This document shows positions 17,735 to 25,071 of a stretch of DNA of 64,000 bases, piece after piece. The stretch comes from an uncultured Clostridia bacterium. GTDB taxonomy: Bacteria > Bacillota > Clostridia > UMGS1810. Below the pieces are notes generated by a model, which was not told the origin of the DNA, did no database searches, and saw nothing but the letters and a program-made list of their open reading frames with translations. The position numbers and the translations under genes are program-made. The stretch covers positions 1-64,000 of the forward strand of contig CAKSFP010000008.1 in the NCBI GenBank assembly GCA_934454585.1. The letters run 5' to 3'. The first letter of the stretch is position 1, and the number at the start of each line of letters is the position of its first letter.

Positions 17735-18323
17735 GTATTATTTGAAAAAAGGTTTTGAGAGTACGGAGCGGCGGTTGTAAAAAGTGTTTATTTTAGCGTA
17801 ATGCTTAATTCGCTCGGGTCGATGAGGTCATCGACCCCTACCGCCTTTAAGATGGGTTTTTCGAAAAGAGGAAAAACTTTCTCGGAGGCGAGGGTGGGTA
17901 TATTTTGTTTTGTGTGAGCGAGTTCTGCACAGTATGTGCGTAGAAAGCATTCCGTCAAAGGATGTGTATGTGTTTTTTATTCTTAGACTACGAGTTCAGC
18001 GCTACTGCACTGCTGTCCGAGGAGTCAAGAATAAAAAATACATACACAGACGGCACAACATTTTATGCGTACAGATAAAACATGCCTGCCCGAGACGGCG
18101 CACAATCATTGCGGAACAACACATGGGTCGTTCCCTACCATCAGGTGTTAATTTGTGCGCAGTTGTATGGGCGGTTCGATGAGGTCATCGACCCCTACCG
18201 CCTTAATGGAAATTTATCACATGAGAAGTAGGGGCGGGATTCTACTCCGCCCGATTGTTGCGGAATTGTCAAAAACACGGGCAGAGCAAAGTGTCGCCCT
18301 TATATGTGCATTAACATAATTTT
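17735..18323. repeat. repeat-rich intergenic region
   Basis: About 590 bp without a gene. It holds a truncated left half of the wobble hairpin (17888-17925), a complete copy (arms 17964-17984 and 18027-18047 around core GAGTTCAGCGC) and small hairpins ending in CCCCTACCGCC. Two of the latter (17816-17845 and 18171-18202) share CGATGAGGTCATCGACCCC exactly. A third hairpin (18232-18252) pairs GGGCGG with CCGCCC and is preceded by GTAG. Confidence 0.65.
17964..18047 (+). repeat. wobble-hairpin element, complete copy
   Basis: Left arm 17964-17984 and right arm 18027-18047 pair at all 21 positions, one of them as G-U. The loop carries the family core GAGTTCAGCGC followed by GCACTGCTGTCCGAG. Confidence 0.7.
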
Positions 18324-18515
18324 CTACATAACTTGGTTGTCATCTTCCAGATTTTCAAGTGCAAACTCCAAACACTGGTTAACAACCTTATTAAACGAAA
18401 TGCCGTTTTTCTCGCTTAATTCCGTAAGCTTTTCAAAACATTCCGGCTTTATGCGAATTGTGCGGTTGATTGACGATATTTTTTCGATATCCTTTTTTAT
18501 CACTAATTTGCTCAT
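18324..18515 (-). CDS. ribbon-helix-helix DNA-binding protein
   Basis: A 63-residue protein with the RHH pattern: beta strand 'SSINRTIRIKPECFEKL', then helices 'ELSEKNGISFNKVVNQCLEFALENL'. Such small proteins are dimeric repressors, often of plasmid or mobile-element genes or antitoxins. The start ATG at 18515 has AGGTGA 6 nt upstream. It is read away from the SLOG gene, with overlapping divergent promoters and a perfect palindrome between them that is a natural operator. There is no toxin beside it. Base composition is AT-rich compared with the neighbours, as for the two genes to its right. Confidence 0.8.
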   Translation of the reverse strand: MSKLVIKKDIEKISSINRTIRIKPECFEKLTELSEKNGISFNKVVNQCLEFALENLEDDNQVM

Positions 18516-18556
18516 TTGAATCACCTGTATAATCAGTTTTTGTAATCTTTGTTGTA

Positions 18557-18624
18557 ATTATACATTGACTTTTTTGATTTTGCAATGTACAATAATGTAA
18601 TTAAATATCAATTACATTATTGTA
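18557..18624. promoter_or_regulatory. divergent promoters with perfect 15-bp palindrome (candidate operator)
   Basis: Rightward promoter: TTGACT (18565-18570), 17-bp spacer, TACAAT (18588-18593). Leftward promoter: TTGCAA (18580-18585), 17-bp spacer, TATAAT (18557-18562). They overlap. A palindrome with arms TACAATAATGTAATT at 18588-18602 and its exact complement at 18610-18624 covers the rightward -10. The adjacent RHH protein is the obvious candidate to bind it and silence the rightward unit. Confidence 0.7.
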
Positions 18625-18642
18625 ATCAAATGAGGTGTTTAC

Positions 18643-19071
18643 ATGATTGCGACTTTCATCGGACATAAAGATTGCTCCGTTCTTGACAATAATTATCTTA
18701 CAGGTAACATTGTCAGTTTGATTGAAAACGGGGCAGATGAATTCTATTGTGGCGGAATGGGAAGCTTTGATATGAATTGCGCCGGAATTATATACAAATT
18801 GAAAAATCAATATAAAAATATTAAAAGTTATTTGGTAATCCCTTATTTATCATTTAATGTTATCAACGAACACTATTATGACGAAATAATATTTCCGAAT
18901 GGATTTGAAAAATATTATTTTAAGTCAGCTATTTTGGCAAGAAACAAATACCTCGTCGAAAAAGCTGATATATGTTTATGTTACATAAATCATTCGTGGT
19001 GAGGTGCTTATAAAACACTGCAAAATGCAATCAAGGCAGAAAAAAATGAAGCAATTGGAAGAGAATTTTAA
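18643..19071 (+). pseudogene. SLOG-family (DUF1273/YspA-like) gene broken by an in-frame TGA
   Basis: The first 119 codons encode a SLOG Rossmann-like domain: 'TFIGHKDC', 'ENGADEFYCGGMGSFD' and 'VEKADICLCYINHSW'. Such domains bind nucleotides or nucleotide-derived signals. Members of this family continue with 'GGA' after this last strand. Here the codon at 19000-19002 is TGA and the next codons in the same frame read 'GAYKTLQNAIKAEKNEAIGREF' before a TAA at 19069-19071. One base change from GGA to TGA explains it. TGA ends other genes here (for example rsmI), so recoding is unlikely. The truncated 119-aa protein may still fold. The next gene begins 4 bp after the original stop. Confidence 0.7.
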
Positions 19072-19075
19072 TTCT

Positions 19076-19540
19076 ATGTCCAGGTACGCAATTCGTTATA
19101 TGTCCATGAATGATTTTATAAAACGCCGAGAGCGGAATCAAAATAACTGGTTGAGTTCATACGGCAAATCCGGATATTACAAAACTGATTCAGAAATATT
19201 GCCATCATTCGTCCGCGTGCTTCCTCCGGTTGAAATACCGGACTGCCGCATCGGCAGATACAACTTTGAATGGTTATCAAATACAAGCGACTACATGACA
19301 GCAGGGGAAATGATGCACAACTGCCTGTCACAACTTCAAATGCCGGTAGTGGTGATAAAATCCAACAGAGATTATGTCGCCGCAATGTCTTTGAATTTGC
19401 GTGAAAACAGTGCTGAAATATCGGAATCATATTTGTGCCGCAATCATCCCATAGACGCCAATCCCGATGTATGCTCGGCAATAAAAAAATGGTGCGTCAG
19501 ATATAATGTCAGGTGGGACGAGAGTGAGCGATACAGGTAA
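19076..19540 (+). CDS. PcfJ-like protein (short)
   Basis: A 154-residue protein resembling the C-terminal region of PcfJ-like proteins of conjugative plasmids and integrative elements. The segment 'TAGEMMHNCLSQLQMPVVVIKSNRDYVAAMSLNL' has the small-residue/H/N-C pattern and the following strands of that family, then 'CRNHPIDANPDVCSAIKKWC'. Its function is unknown. The ATG at 19076 fits best: it starts just after the ancestral SLOG stop, with GGAAGAG 13 nt upstream. An earlier ATG at 19046 has AAGG. With the RHH and SLOG genes it forms a small AT-rich cassette beside a tRNA cluster. Confidence 0.55.
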   Translation: MSRYAIRYMSMNDFIKRRERNQNNWLSSYGKSGYYKTDSEILPSFVRVLPPVEIPDCRIGRYNFEWLSNTSDYMTAGEMMHNCLSQLQMPVVVIKSNRDYVAAMSLNLRENSAEISESYLCRNHPIDANPDVCSAIKKWCVRYNVRWDESERYR

Positions 19541-19583
19541 TCATTCGACAAGTGTTTATTTTGTGCGATGTATTAATTTGATT

Positions 19584-19610
19584 GGGCGACCACACAGGGG
19601 TCGCCCCTAC
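19584..19610. repeat. CCCCTAC hairpin repeat
   Basis: GGGCGACC, a short spacer, then GGTCGCCCCTAC: a hairpin that recurs almost exactly at 47232-47257. Sequences of this kind are scattered through intergenic DNA of this window. Confidence 0.6.
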
Positions 19611-19718
19611 ATCGAACACAACTATCGCAACAACAGCGCATAATAACGGCATTTTGGCGGCGGCTCAACCTAAAAAACACAAAAAAATTCGTTTTTTCAA
19701 AAAAAATTCAAAAAAGGC

Positions 19719-19747
19719 TTGACATTTAATCAATTATGCGCTATACT
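19719..19747 (+). promoter_or_regulatory. tRNA cluster promoter
   Basis: TTGACA (19719-19724), 17-bp spacer, TATACT (19742-19747), 29 bases before tRNA-Val: a strong consensus promoter. Confidence 0.8.
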
Positions 19748-19776
19748 GATTAAGTCGCTGATTGATGCGGCAATGT

Positions 19777-19852
19777 GGGAGCTTAGCTCAGCTGGGAGAG
19801 CATCTGCCTTACAAGCAGAGGGTCATAGGTTCGAGCCCTATAGCTCCCACCA
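19777..19852 (+). tRNA. tRNA-Val(TAC)
   Basis: Acceptor GGGAGCT pairs with AGCTCCC; anticodon loop CTTACAA gives anticodon TAC (valine). T arm ATAGG-TTCGAGC-CCTAT; CCA is encoded. First of three tRNAs in one unit. Confidence 0.95.
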
Positions 19853-19875
19853 AAAACTTTTTAACAATTGAATAT

Positions 19876-19951
19876 GCTGGTGTAGCTCAATTGGCAGAGC
19901 AGCTGATTTGTAATCAGCAGGTTGTAGGTTCAAGTCCCATCACCAGCTCCA
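19876..19951 (+). tRNA. tRNA-Thr(TGT)
   Basis: Acceptor GCTGGTG pairs with CACCAGC; anticodon loop TTTGTAA gives TGT (threonine). One A-C mismatch appears in the T stem; CCA is encoded and directly abuts the next tRNA. Confidence 0.93.
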
Positions 19952-20036
19952 GGGGGGGTTCCCGAGTGGCCAAAGGGGGCAGACTGTAAATCTGTTAGCT
20001 ATGCTTTCGATGGTTCGAATCCATCTCCCCCCACCA
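19952..20036 (+). tRNA. tRNA-Tyr(GTA)
   Basis: Class II tRNA of 85 nt with a long variable arm. Seven Gs pair with TCCCCCC (one G-U); the anticodon is GTA (tyrosine). T arm GATGG-TTCGAAT-CCATC; CCA is encoded. Confidence 0.95.
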
Positions 20037-20073
20037 AAAAATCGACAAGTGCAACAGTGCTTGTCGATTTTTT
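20037..20073 (+). terminator. tRNA cluster terminator
   Basis: ATCGACAAG pairs with CTTGTCGAT followed by TTTTTT, directly after tRNA-Tyr. Confidence 0.85.
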
Positions 20074-20434
20074 ACTTATTACTTCTTCACTATTCACTCT
20101 TCACTAAAACCTGTCGATTTTTTGGAAAGTAAAAAGTAACAGTGAAAAGTGAAGATGTGAGGTACAAACTCGCTTTGGCGAGTTTGTATGGAATCCGTCA
20201 ACGCGGATGTTAAAAGGCAAATTTCATTTCACAATTTGCGTCAAGCAGATTATATTACATAACAATACTCACAACCGCCAAATGAATTTGTATTGATTTT
20301 TCTTATCTCCAAGCTATAAAAAAAACCTATAGCTTTTCATAATTATTTAGTATTGGACAAATCCTAACATATGGTGTAGAATAGTCACATACCAATTCAA
20401 GAACGAAAATAATGATAATCGGGAGGAAATTAAA
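20074..20434. other. intergenic region before metQ
   Basis: No gene is seen. It holds a partial echo of the tRNA terminator (CTGTCGATTTTTTGG at 20110), a small hairpin ACTCGCTTTGGCGAGT near 20168, and a perfect 8-bp hairpin AAGCTATA...TATAGCTT near 20311. The met promoter follows. There is no SAM-responsive S-box: too little room remains between promoter and start codon. Confidence 0.5.
20353..20382 (+). promoter_or_regulatory. metQNI promoter
   Basis: TTGGAC (20353-20358), 18-bp spacer, TAGAAT (20377-20382). The leader would be only about 45 nt, ending in GGGAGGAAAT before the metQ ATG. Confidence 0.55.
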
Positions 20435-21280
20435 ATGAAAAAGATTTTAGCAATTCTCATCGCCGCAATATCCGTGTTTACACTGGCATCGTGCGGCAAC
20501 AGCGGCAGCGGCGTAACAATCGCTGTGCCCAATGACACCACAAACGAAGCAAGAGCACTCCTGCTGCTCGAAAAAAACGGCTACATCAAGCTCAAGGACG
20601 GTGCAGGCATCACAGCAACAATCAAAGACATTGCCGAGAACCCCGGCAACATCACTTTCAAAGAAGTTGAAGCAGCTCAGCTGCCGAATGTACTCAAAGA
20701 TGTAGATTACGCGGTAATCAACTCAAACTACGCCATCCAGGCAGACCTCAATCCTGTATCCGACTCACTGCTTATTGAGGATTCATCATCCGAATACGGT
20801 AACATAGTAGCGGTTAAAGAGGGGAACGAGAACAGCGATTCGATAAAAGCACTCAAGGCAGCGCTTGAGAGCCAAAAGGTAAAAGACTTCATCACAGAAA
20901 AATACAACGGCGCAGTGGTAAGCACGGTGGACAATCCCGGCGACGGATATGACGAAAGTGTTGACTATGCGGCTCTTGCCGGCAAGACAATCACCGTTGC
21001 GGCATCGCCCACGCCCCACGCAGAAATCCTTGCGGTTGTTAAAGAGATCCTCGCTGACAAGAACATTACACTTGACATAAAGGAATTTACCGACTATGTT
21101 CAGCCGAACAATGTTGTTGAGAGCGGCGAGATTGATGCAAACTACTTCCAGCACAAGCCCTATCTTGATGACTTCAACAAGCAGAACGGAACTCACCTTG
21201 TATCCATCGGGGCATTCCATGTTGAGCCTATAGGTTTGTACGGCGGCAAGCAGACAAGCATTGACGCACTGAAAAAATAA
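20435..21280 (+). CDS. metQ: methionine ABC transporter substrate-binding lipoprotein
   Basis: NlpA/MetQ-type lipoprotein that captures methionine outside the cell for MetNI. The signal peptide 'MKKILAILIAAISVFTLAS' ends in a lipobox LASC with Cys21. The mature part shows family motifs 'EVEAAQLPNVLKDVDYAVINSNYA', 'YGNIVAVKEGNEN' and a run ending 'NYFQHKPYLDDFNKQ'. The periplasmic-binding fold looks unusual in containing two related halves: 'ITIAVPNDTTNEARALLLLEKNGYIKL' near the start, but 'TITVAASPTPHAEILAVVKEIL' (the usual N-terminal motif) near residue 188. The order of lobes therefore appears circularly permuted relative to standard MetQ. At 281 aa the length is normal. GGGAGGAAAT precedes the ATG. 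Confidence 0.88.
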   Translation: MKKILAILIAAISVFTLASCGNSGSGVTIAVPNDTTNEARALLLLEKNGYIKLKDGAGITATIKDIAENPGNITFKEVEAAQLPNVLKDVDYAVINSNYAIQADLNPVSDSLLIEDSSSEYGNIVAVKEGNENSDSIKALKAALESQKVKDFITEKYNGAVVSTVDNPGDGYDESVDYAALAGKTITVAASPTPHAEILAVVKEILADKNITLDIKEFTDYVQPNNVVESGEIDANYFQHKPYLDDFNKQNGTHLVSIGAFHVEPIGLYGGKQTSIDALKK

Positions 21281-21347
21281 TTAACAAGCAACGCATAAAG
21301 GGGTGCAAACATTCGCACCCCTGATTGTTGTTAATACGGAGAAAAAT

Positions 21348-22358
21348 ATGATTGAACTAAAAAACATAACCAAAACTTTCACCACCTCGTCGGGAACCGT
21401 AGAGGCACTCAAAGATGTGTCGCTCACCATAGAGGACGGCGACATCTACGGGATAATCGGCATGAGCGGTGCCGGCAAGAGCACCCTGGTGCGATGCATA
21501 AATATGCTTGAGCGCCCCACAAGCGGCGAAGTGCTCATCGACGACGAGGACATAGGCAAGCTTGGCAGTACTCAGCTTAGGCAAAAACGCCGCAAGATAA
21601 CAATGATTTTTCAGGGCTTTAATCTGCTGATGCAGAGAACATGCCTTGATAACATATGCTTTCCGCTGGAGCTTAGCGGCATGAAAAAAACTCAGGCACG
21701 CCAAAGAGCGGCTCAGCTGCTCGAAACAGTGGGACTGCCGGACAAAGGCGGCGTCTATCCGGCTCAGCTCTCCGGCGGTCAGCAGCAGAGGATAGCCATA
21801 GCACGCGCCCTGGCAACCGACCCGGAGATTCTGCTGTGCGACGAAGCCACAAGCGCTCTGGACCCCAAGACGACACTCTCCATACTGGAACTGATACAGA
21901 AAATCAACCGTGAGATGGGCATAACCGTTATAGTCATCACCCACCAGATGAGCGTAGTGGAGAAAATCTGCAACAAAGTTGCAATACTTGACAACGGCAC
22001 AGTGGTTGAGGAGGGCGATGTGAGCGATGTGTTCACAAATCCGCGCTCGGATGCGGCAAAACGCCTTGTGTTCCCCGACGGCGCAGACAACTCAGTGCCC
22101 GGATTTGCGTCAGCGGCGGCAATCCGCCTGATATACAACGGCGCACAGGTTGCCGAAACTCCCCTTATAGCCAAAATGGCAATGAACGAGGGCATAGCGG
22201 CAAATATTCTTGCAGCGCAGACAAAATGCATAGGCGACAAGGTGTACGGAAATATGCTGCTCGACATAGTCGGCGGCGAGGAAGAGACAAAACGGGCGCA
22301 GACCTATCTGCAGTCCATACCCAATATTATCGTAAGGAGGGTGAAAGACGATGAGTAA
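21348..22358 (+). CDS. metN: methionine ABC transporter ATP-binding protein
   Basis: ATPase of the methionine importer. Walker A 'GMSGAGKSTLVRC', signature 'LSGGQQQRIAIARAL' and Walker B 'ILLCDEATSALDP' are intact. The C-terminal 80 residues form the NIL regulatory domain of MetN, 'AAIRLIYNGAQVAETPLIAKMA', which binds methionine and inhibits transport when the cell is replete. The ATG at 21348 has GGAG 6 nt upstream; the earlier in-frame ATG at 21303 has none. It overlaps metI by 8 nt. Confidence 0.95.
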   Translation: MIELKNITKTFTTSSGTVEALKDVSLTIEDGDIYGIIGMSGAGKSTLVRCINMLERPTSGEVLIDDEDIGKLGSTQLRQKRRKITMIFQGFNLLMQRTCLDNICFPLELSGMKKTQARQRAAQLLETVGLPDKGGVYPAQLSGGQQQRIAIARALATDPEILLCDEATSALDPKTTLSILELIQKINREMGITVIVITHQMSVVEKICNKVAILDNGTVVEEGDVSDVFTNPRSDAAKRLVFPDGADNSVPGFASAAAIRLIYNGAQVAETPLIAKMAMNEGIAANILAAQTKCIGDKVYGNMLLDIVGGEEETKRAQTYLQSIPNIIVRRVKDDE

Positions 22359-23052
22359 TATGTTTGCAAGCGAAGCAGTCACAGAGGCGATAGATATACT
22401 CAGCACAGAACTGCCGCTCGCCATATGGGAGACATTTTATGTGACGCTGATATCCACCCTTTTTGCGGTTATCATCGGTCTGCCGCTCGGCGTACTGATA
22501 GTTGTCGGCGAGGACGGCGGCGTGCTGCCGCTGCCCAAACCCGTCATGAGCGTGATAAATGTGGTCATAAACCTTTTGCGATCGGTGCCGTTCCTGATAC
22601 TGATGATACTGGTGTTCCCGCTCACAAGGCTGATTGTCGGCACGGTTGTCGGTACCCCGGCGTCCATAGTGCCGCTGGTCATCGCGGCAGCTCCGTTTGT
22701 GGCAAGGCTTGCCGAGAGCAGTCTGCGCGAGGTGAACCCGAACATAATAGAGGCGGCACAGAGCATGGGCGCAAGTCCCGTGCAGATTATCACCAAGGTG
22801 ATGATCCCCGAGAGCATACCGTCACTTGTATCAAACTTCACCATAGCCATAACCACCGTGCTTGGCTACTCCGCAATGAGTGGGATAATCGGCGGCGGCG
22901 GGCTCGGAAAAATTGCCATAAACTACGGCTACTACAGATACAAATATCTCGTGATGATAGTCGCAGTCATCTGCCTGATCATACTGGTGCAGATATTCCA
23001 GTCAATCGGCACAAGGATTGCAATAAAATCGGACAAGAGACTGAAAAAATAA
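22351..23052 (+). CDS. metI: methionine ABC transporter permease
   Basis: Integral membrane permease with about five transmembrane helices. The coupling-loop EAA motif 'EAAQSMGASPVQIITKVMIPES' contacts MetN. 233 aa is somewhat longer than the usual 215-220 because of the extended N-terminus. Its ribosome site AGGAGG lies inside the metN end. A terminator follows directly. Confidence 0.95.
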   Translation: MSNMFASEAVTEAIDILSTELPLAIWETFYVTLISTLFAVIIGLPLGVLIVVGEDGGVLPLPKPVMSVINVVINLLRSVPFLILMILVFPLTRLIVGTVVGTPASIVPLVIAAAPFVARLAESSLREVNPNIIEAAQSMGASPVQIITKVMIPESIPSLVSNFTIAITTVLGYSAMSGIIGGGGLGKIAINYGYYRYKYLVMIVAVICLIILVQIFQSIGTRIAIKSDKRLKK

Positions 23053-23063
23053 GATTAACGCCT

Positions 23064-23101
23064 AAAACGGACGACCCAAGTTTTCGAGTCGTCCGTTTTT
23101 T
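23064..23101 (+). terminator. metQNI terminator
   Basis: AAAACGGACGAC pairs with GTCGTCCGTTTT, followed by TTT, 12 bp after the metI stop. Confidence 0.85.
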
Positions 23102-23116
23102 GTATCGTTTCGTTTT

Positions 23117-23329
23117 TCAGTTCACACTGTTTGCAAGGCGCATGAGGAGCGTCGCAGCCTCCGCCCCTGTTTCAGTATCGTTTGGAGCGATTACACCGCT
23201 CACCTTGCCCGAGATGAGGTTCTTTGCGCAAGCCCACGAAACAGCACTTTTTACATCTTCGACCACAGAAATGACTGCAGTTTGCAAAGAATGTTCCCGT
23301 TTGCCTAGGCGCAGGTGACGAATCCGAAC
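23117..23329 (-). pseudogene. C-terminal remnant of an SLH-domain protein
   Basis: Read on the minus strand this encodes 'VSWACAKNLISGKVSG', then 'IAPNDTETGAEAATLLMRL' and a stop. That is the second half of an S-layer homology domain (WA..NLISG, then I.P....T..EAATLLMR). The frame has no start and is closed upstream by a TGA near 23330. It ends in repeat-family sequence from 23289 on. It looks like the tail of a lost surface-protein gene, like the two complete SLH proteins in this window. Confidence 0.65.
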
Positions 23330-23341
23330 TTTTTTTCAGTC

Positions 23342-23422
23342 GGCTTGGAGCATATATTATATATTTGCAAAACACGCCCTACGGCTATGGATTTTGCAAA
23401 TATATAATATATGCTCCAAGCC
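23342..23422. repeat. long perfect palindrome (31-bp arms)
   Basis: Arms 23342-23372 and 23392-23422 are exact inverted complements over 31 bases around a 19-base loop. The arms start GGCTTGGAGC and have an AT-rich centre. Confidence 0.85.
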
Positions 23423-23448
23423 TCATGAGAATTGTGCGTAAGGCAAGG

Positions 23449-23533
23449 GTGAGTGTTTTTTTATTCTTAGCGAGCGAGTTCAGCGCCGCTGCACTGCCTG
23501 TTTGAGCGAGCAAGAATAAAAAAACACTTACAC
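23449..23533 (+). repeat. wobble-hairpin element
   Basis: Left arm 23449-23468 pairs with 23512-23533, with a G-U near the base. The loop has core GAGTTCAGCGCC at 23476 and GCACTGCC after it. Confidence 0.7.
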
Positions 23534-23670
23534 GAGCCTATTAACAAGATAGTTCGAATCCGTCGCTTTCGCTTAGGCAAGCGAGACTCGAACACGCATT
23601 GTCTAGCCTACCGACACTATTCTAATTCTTTCTAAGTTAATATCAATAAAAACGACATAACTTGCAGAAA

Positions 23671-23720
23671 ATCGTAATAACTTGCACGGATTTTATGAAA
23701 TCCGTGCAAGTTATTACGAT
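23671..23720. repeat. perfect 23-bp palindrome after the M14 gene
   Basis: Arms 23671-23693 and 23698-23720 are exact complements around a 4-nt loop, ten bases after the carboxypeptidase stop codon. It may terminate that gene, although only a short T run follows on the minus strand. Confidence 0.7.
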
Positions 23721-23729
23721 AAACTATAC

Positions 23730-25010
23730 TCAAACACGCGCCAATTCCATTGCGGTTGCCATGAGCGGCTCGTTTGCCGCATAAATAGTATCGAACTGCT
23801 CAAGCGGCAGCGGATTTTCTCCGCGCCCGGCTTCCACCGTGTATCCCGGCAGATTGTAATAGGAGATAAACCAGTCCTTGTAGCCGGCATATCCCGATTC
23901 CGATGGCGTGGTCTGTGTCTCATAACCGCTGACGCGGCTCAGTTCTTCCGCAATGGCGCGCGATCGCTCAGGTTCATAGTCAAGGTACTTCCAATATATG
24001 ACCTCACCCTGCGTGTGATACGATATCGTCAGTGCGAACGAGTGTTCCAGTGTAAATTCATATGCCGCACGGCTCTCCGGCGCAGACAGCGGTGCAGTTC
24101 CCACAAAATCGCGAGGAGCCGGACTCACAAAACCTCTTTCAAACTTGATTGCACGCGCATTCACCCATCCGGCAGGGTAGTTAAGATTCGGGTCTGTGCC
24201 GAGGATATTGGCTTTCCATCCGCTCGGGTAGGGTATAAAAGGATAGCCGGCAGATATGCCGCGAGTAAGATTCACAAAAAAGTTGTCGTTTATACCGCCG
24301 TTTACCAAATCCACCCCGTCGGGATTGACAAGCGGCATTATGTACAGCGTTCGCGAATCATAGAGCTGTGCAGCACTCTTGCCCGATATTCCGCCGCCAA
24401 ACGCATATGCCTTTGCATAGCTCTCGGCGAACCTGAGCACAAGCGGTGTGGTTATCCACTCATTGGCGTGGTGAGAGGCGTTGAAAAACACCTCGGTATC
24501 CCCGGTGCCTATTTTCATCACACCTATGGGAGTGCCAATCACGCTGTTTCCGGCAGATGATGCCTCAACAAAAGGATAGCGGGCAGTTATGCCATCGGTA
24601 ACAAGTGCCGTCAAAGCAGAAGTGTAGTCAACATTTGCCGGCACAACATCAAAGCTGAGCGGAACAGTGACAAATTCGCCGGCTATGTCCTCACCAATAT
24701 CAGGATTGGCGGTGATAATGGCCGCTGCGTCTGTTCCGTAGCGTGCGGCTATATTTTCAATTGTGTCGCCGCTCTCCGCCTTTATAATTCGATAACCCAC
24801 AAGATACGGCCGCAATGCACTCCATGTGTCAGCGCCGATTATCCCGTCTGCCGCCGATCCGTTATCGTTTTGAAAAGCAACAGCGGCGCGATACATCCTA
24901 TCGTCAAAATCACTTGATATCTTCGTTTCGTACCCGGCGCGCGACAGCGCAAGCGCGGCATATTGCACATATACGCTGCGGTCACCCCGGTGCAGTGTCT
25001 CAAACATCAT
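23730..25010 (-). CDS. M14 zinc carboxypeptidase with peptidoglycan-binding and LysM domains
   Basis: Probable gamma-D-glutamyl-diaminopimelate endopeptidase acting on cell-wall peptides (ENP1 type). Domains: a PG_binding_1-like region (residues about 5-70, 'FDDRMYRAAVAFQNDNGSAADGIIG'), one LysM (about 72-120, 'ESGDTIENIAARYGTDAAAI'), then the M14 catalytic domain. Zinc ligands are H and E of 'ASHHANEW' and the His of 'ISYHTQGEV'; the catalytic Glu is in 'TVEAGRGENPLP'. No signal peptide is visible, as in Bacillus sphaericus ENP1, which acts in sporulating cells. The ATG at 25010 has GGAGGG 6 nt upstream. It is last in an operon with a GerMN lipoprotein and a WalRK-like pair. Confidence 0.88.
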   Translation of the reverse strand: MMFETLHRGDRSVYVQYAALALSRAGYETKISSDFDDRMYRAAVAFQNDNGSAADGIIGADTWSALRPYLVGYRIIKAESGDTIENIAARYGTDAAAIITANPDIGEDIAGEFVTVPLSFDVVPANVDYTSALTALVTDGITARYPFVEASSAGNSVIGTPIGVMKIGTGDTEVFFNASHHANEWITTPLVLRFAESYAKAYAFGGGISGKSAAQLYDSRTLYIMPLVNPDGVDLVNGGINDNFFVNLTRGISAGYPFIPYPSGWKANILGTDPNLNYPAGWVNARAIKFERGFVSPAPRDFVGTAPLSAPESRAAYEFTLEHSFALTISYHTQGEVIYWKYLDYEPERSRAIAEELSRVSGYETQTTPSESGYAGYKDWFISYYNLPGYTVEAGRGENPLPLEQFDTIYAANEPLMATAMELARV

Positions 25011-25071
25011 GAACATCCCTCCGATATCCATTATATTTGAAACCTACACACAAGATGACCGCATAAAAAAA

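Larger units (their letters stand above)
23289..23598. repeat. inverted pair of GGCAAGCGAGACTCGAAC-type repeats
   Basis: A diverged copy at 23289-23332 and one at 23552-23598 are in opposite orientations and bound about 220 bp. The enclosed segment contains the 31-bp palindrome and a wobble hairpin, so this may be a composite non-coding element. No gene is seen in it. Confidence 0.45.

Noticed and set aside
18997..19005. TGA read as tryptophan or selenocysteine in the SLOG gene
   Set aside because: TGA ends rsmI, recD2 and other genes normally, and family members have glycine here, which one base change explains.
20281..20434. SAM riboswitch (S-box) before metQ
   Set aside because: The CTTATC-like word is followed by none of the S-box core, and the promoter lies only about 50 bases before the start codon.
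23340..23540. CRISPR-like or transposon gene content
   Set aside because: Only inverted repeats are present; no transposase frame or spaced direct repeats are seen.
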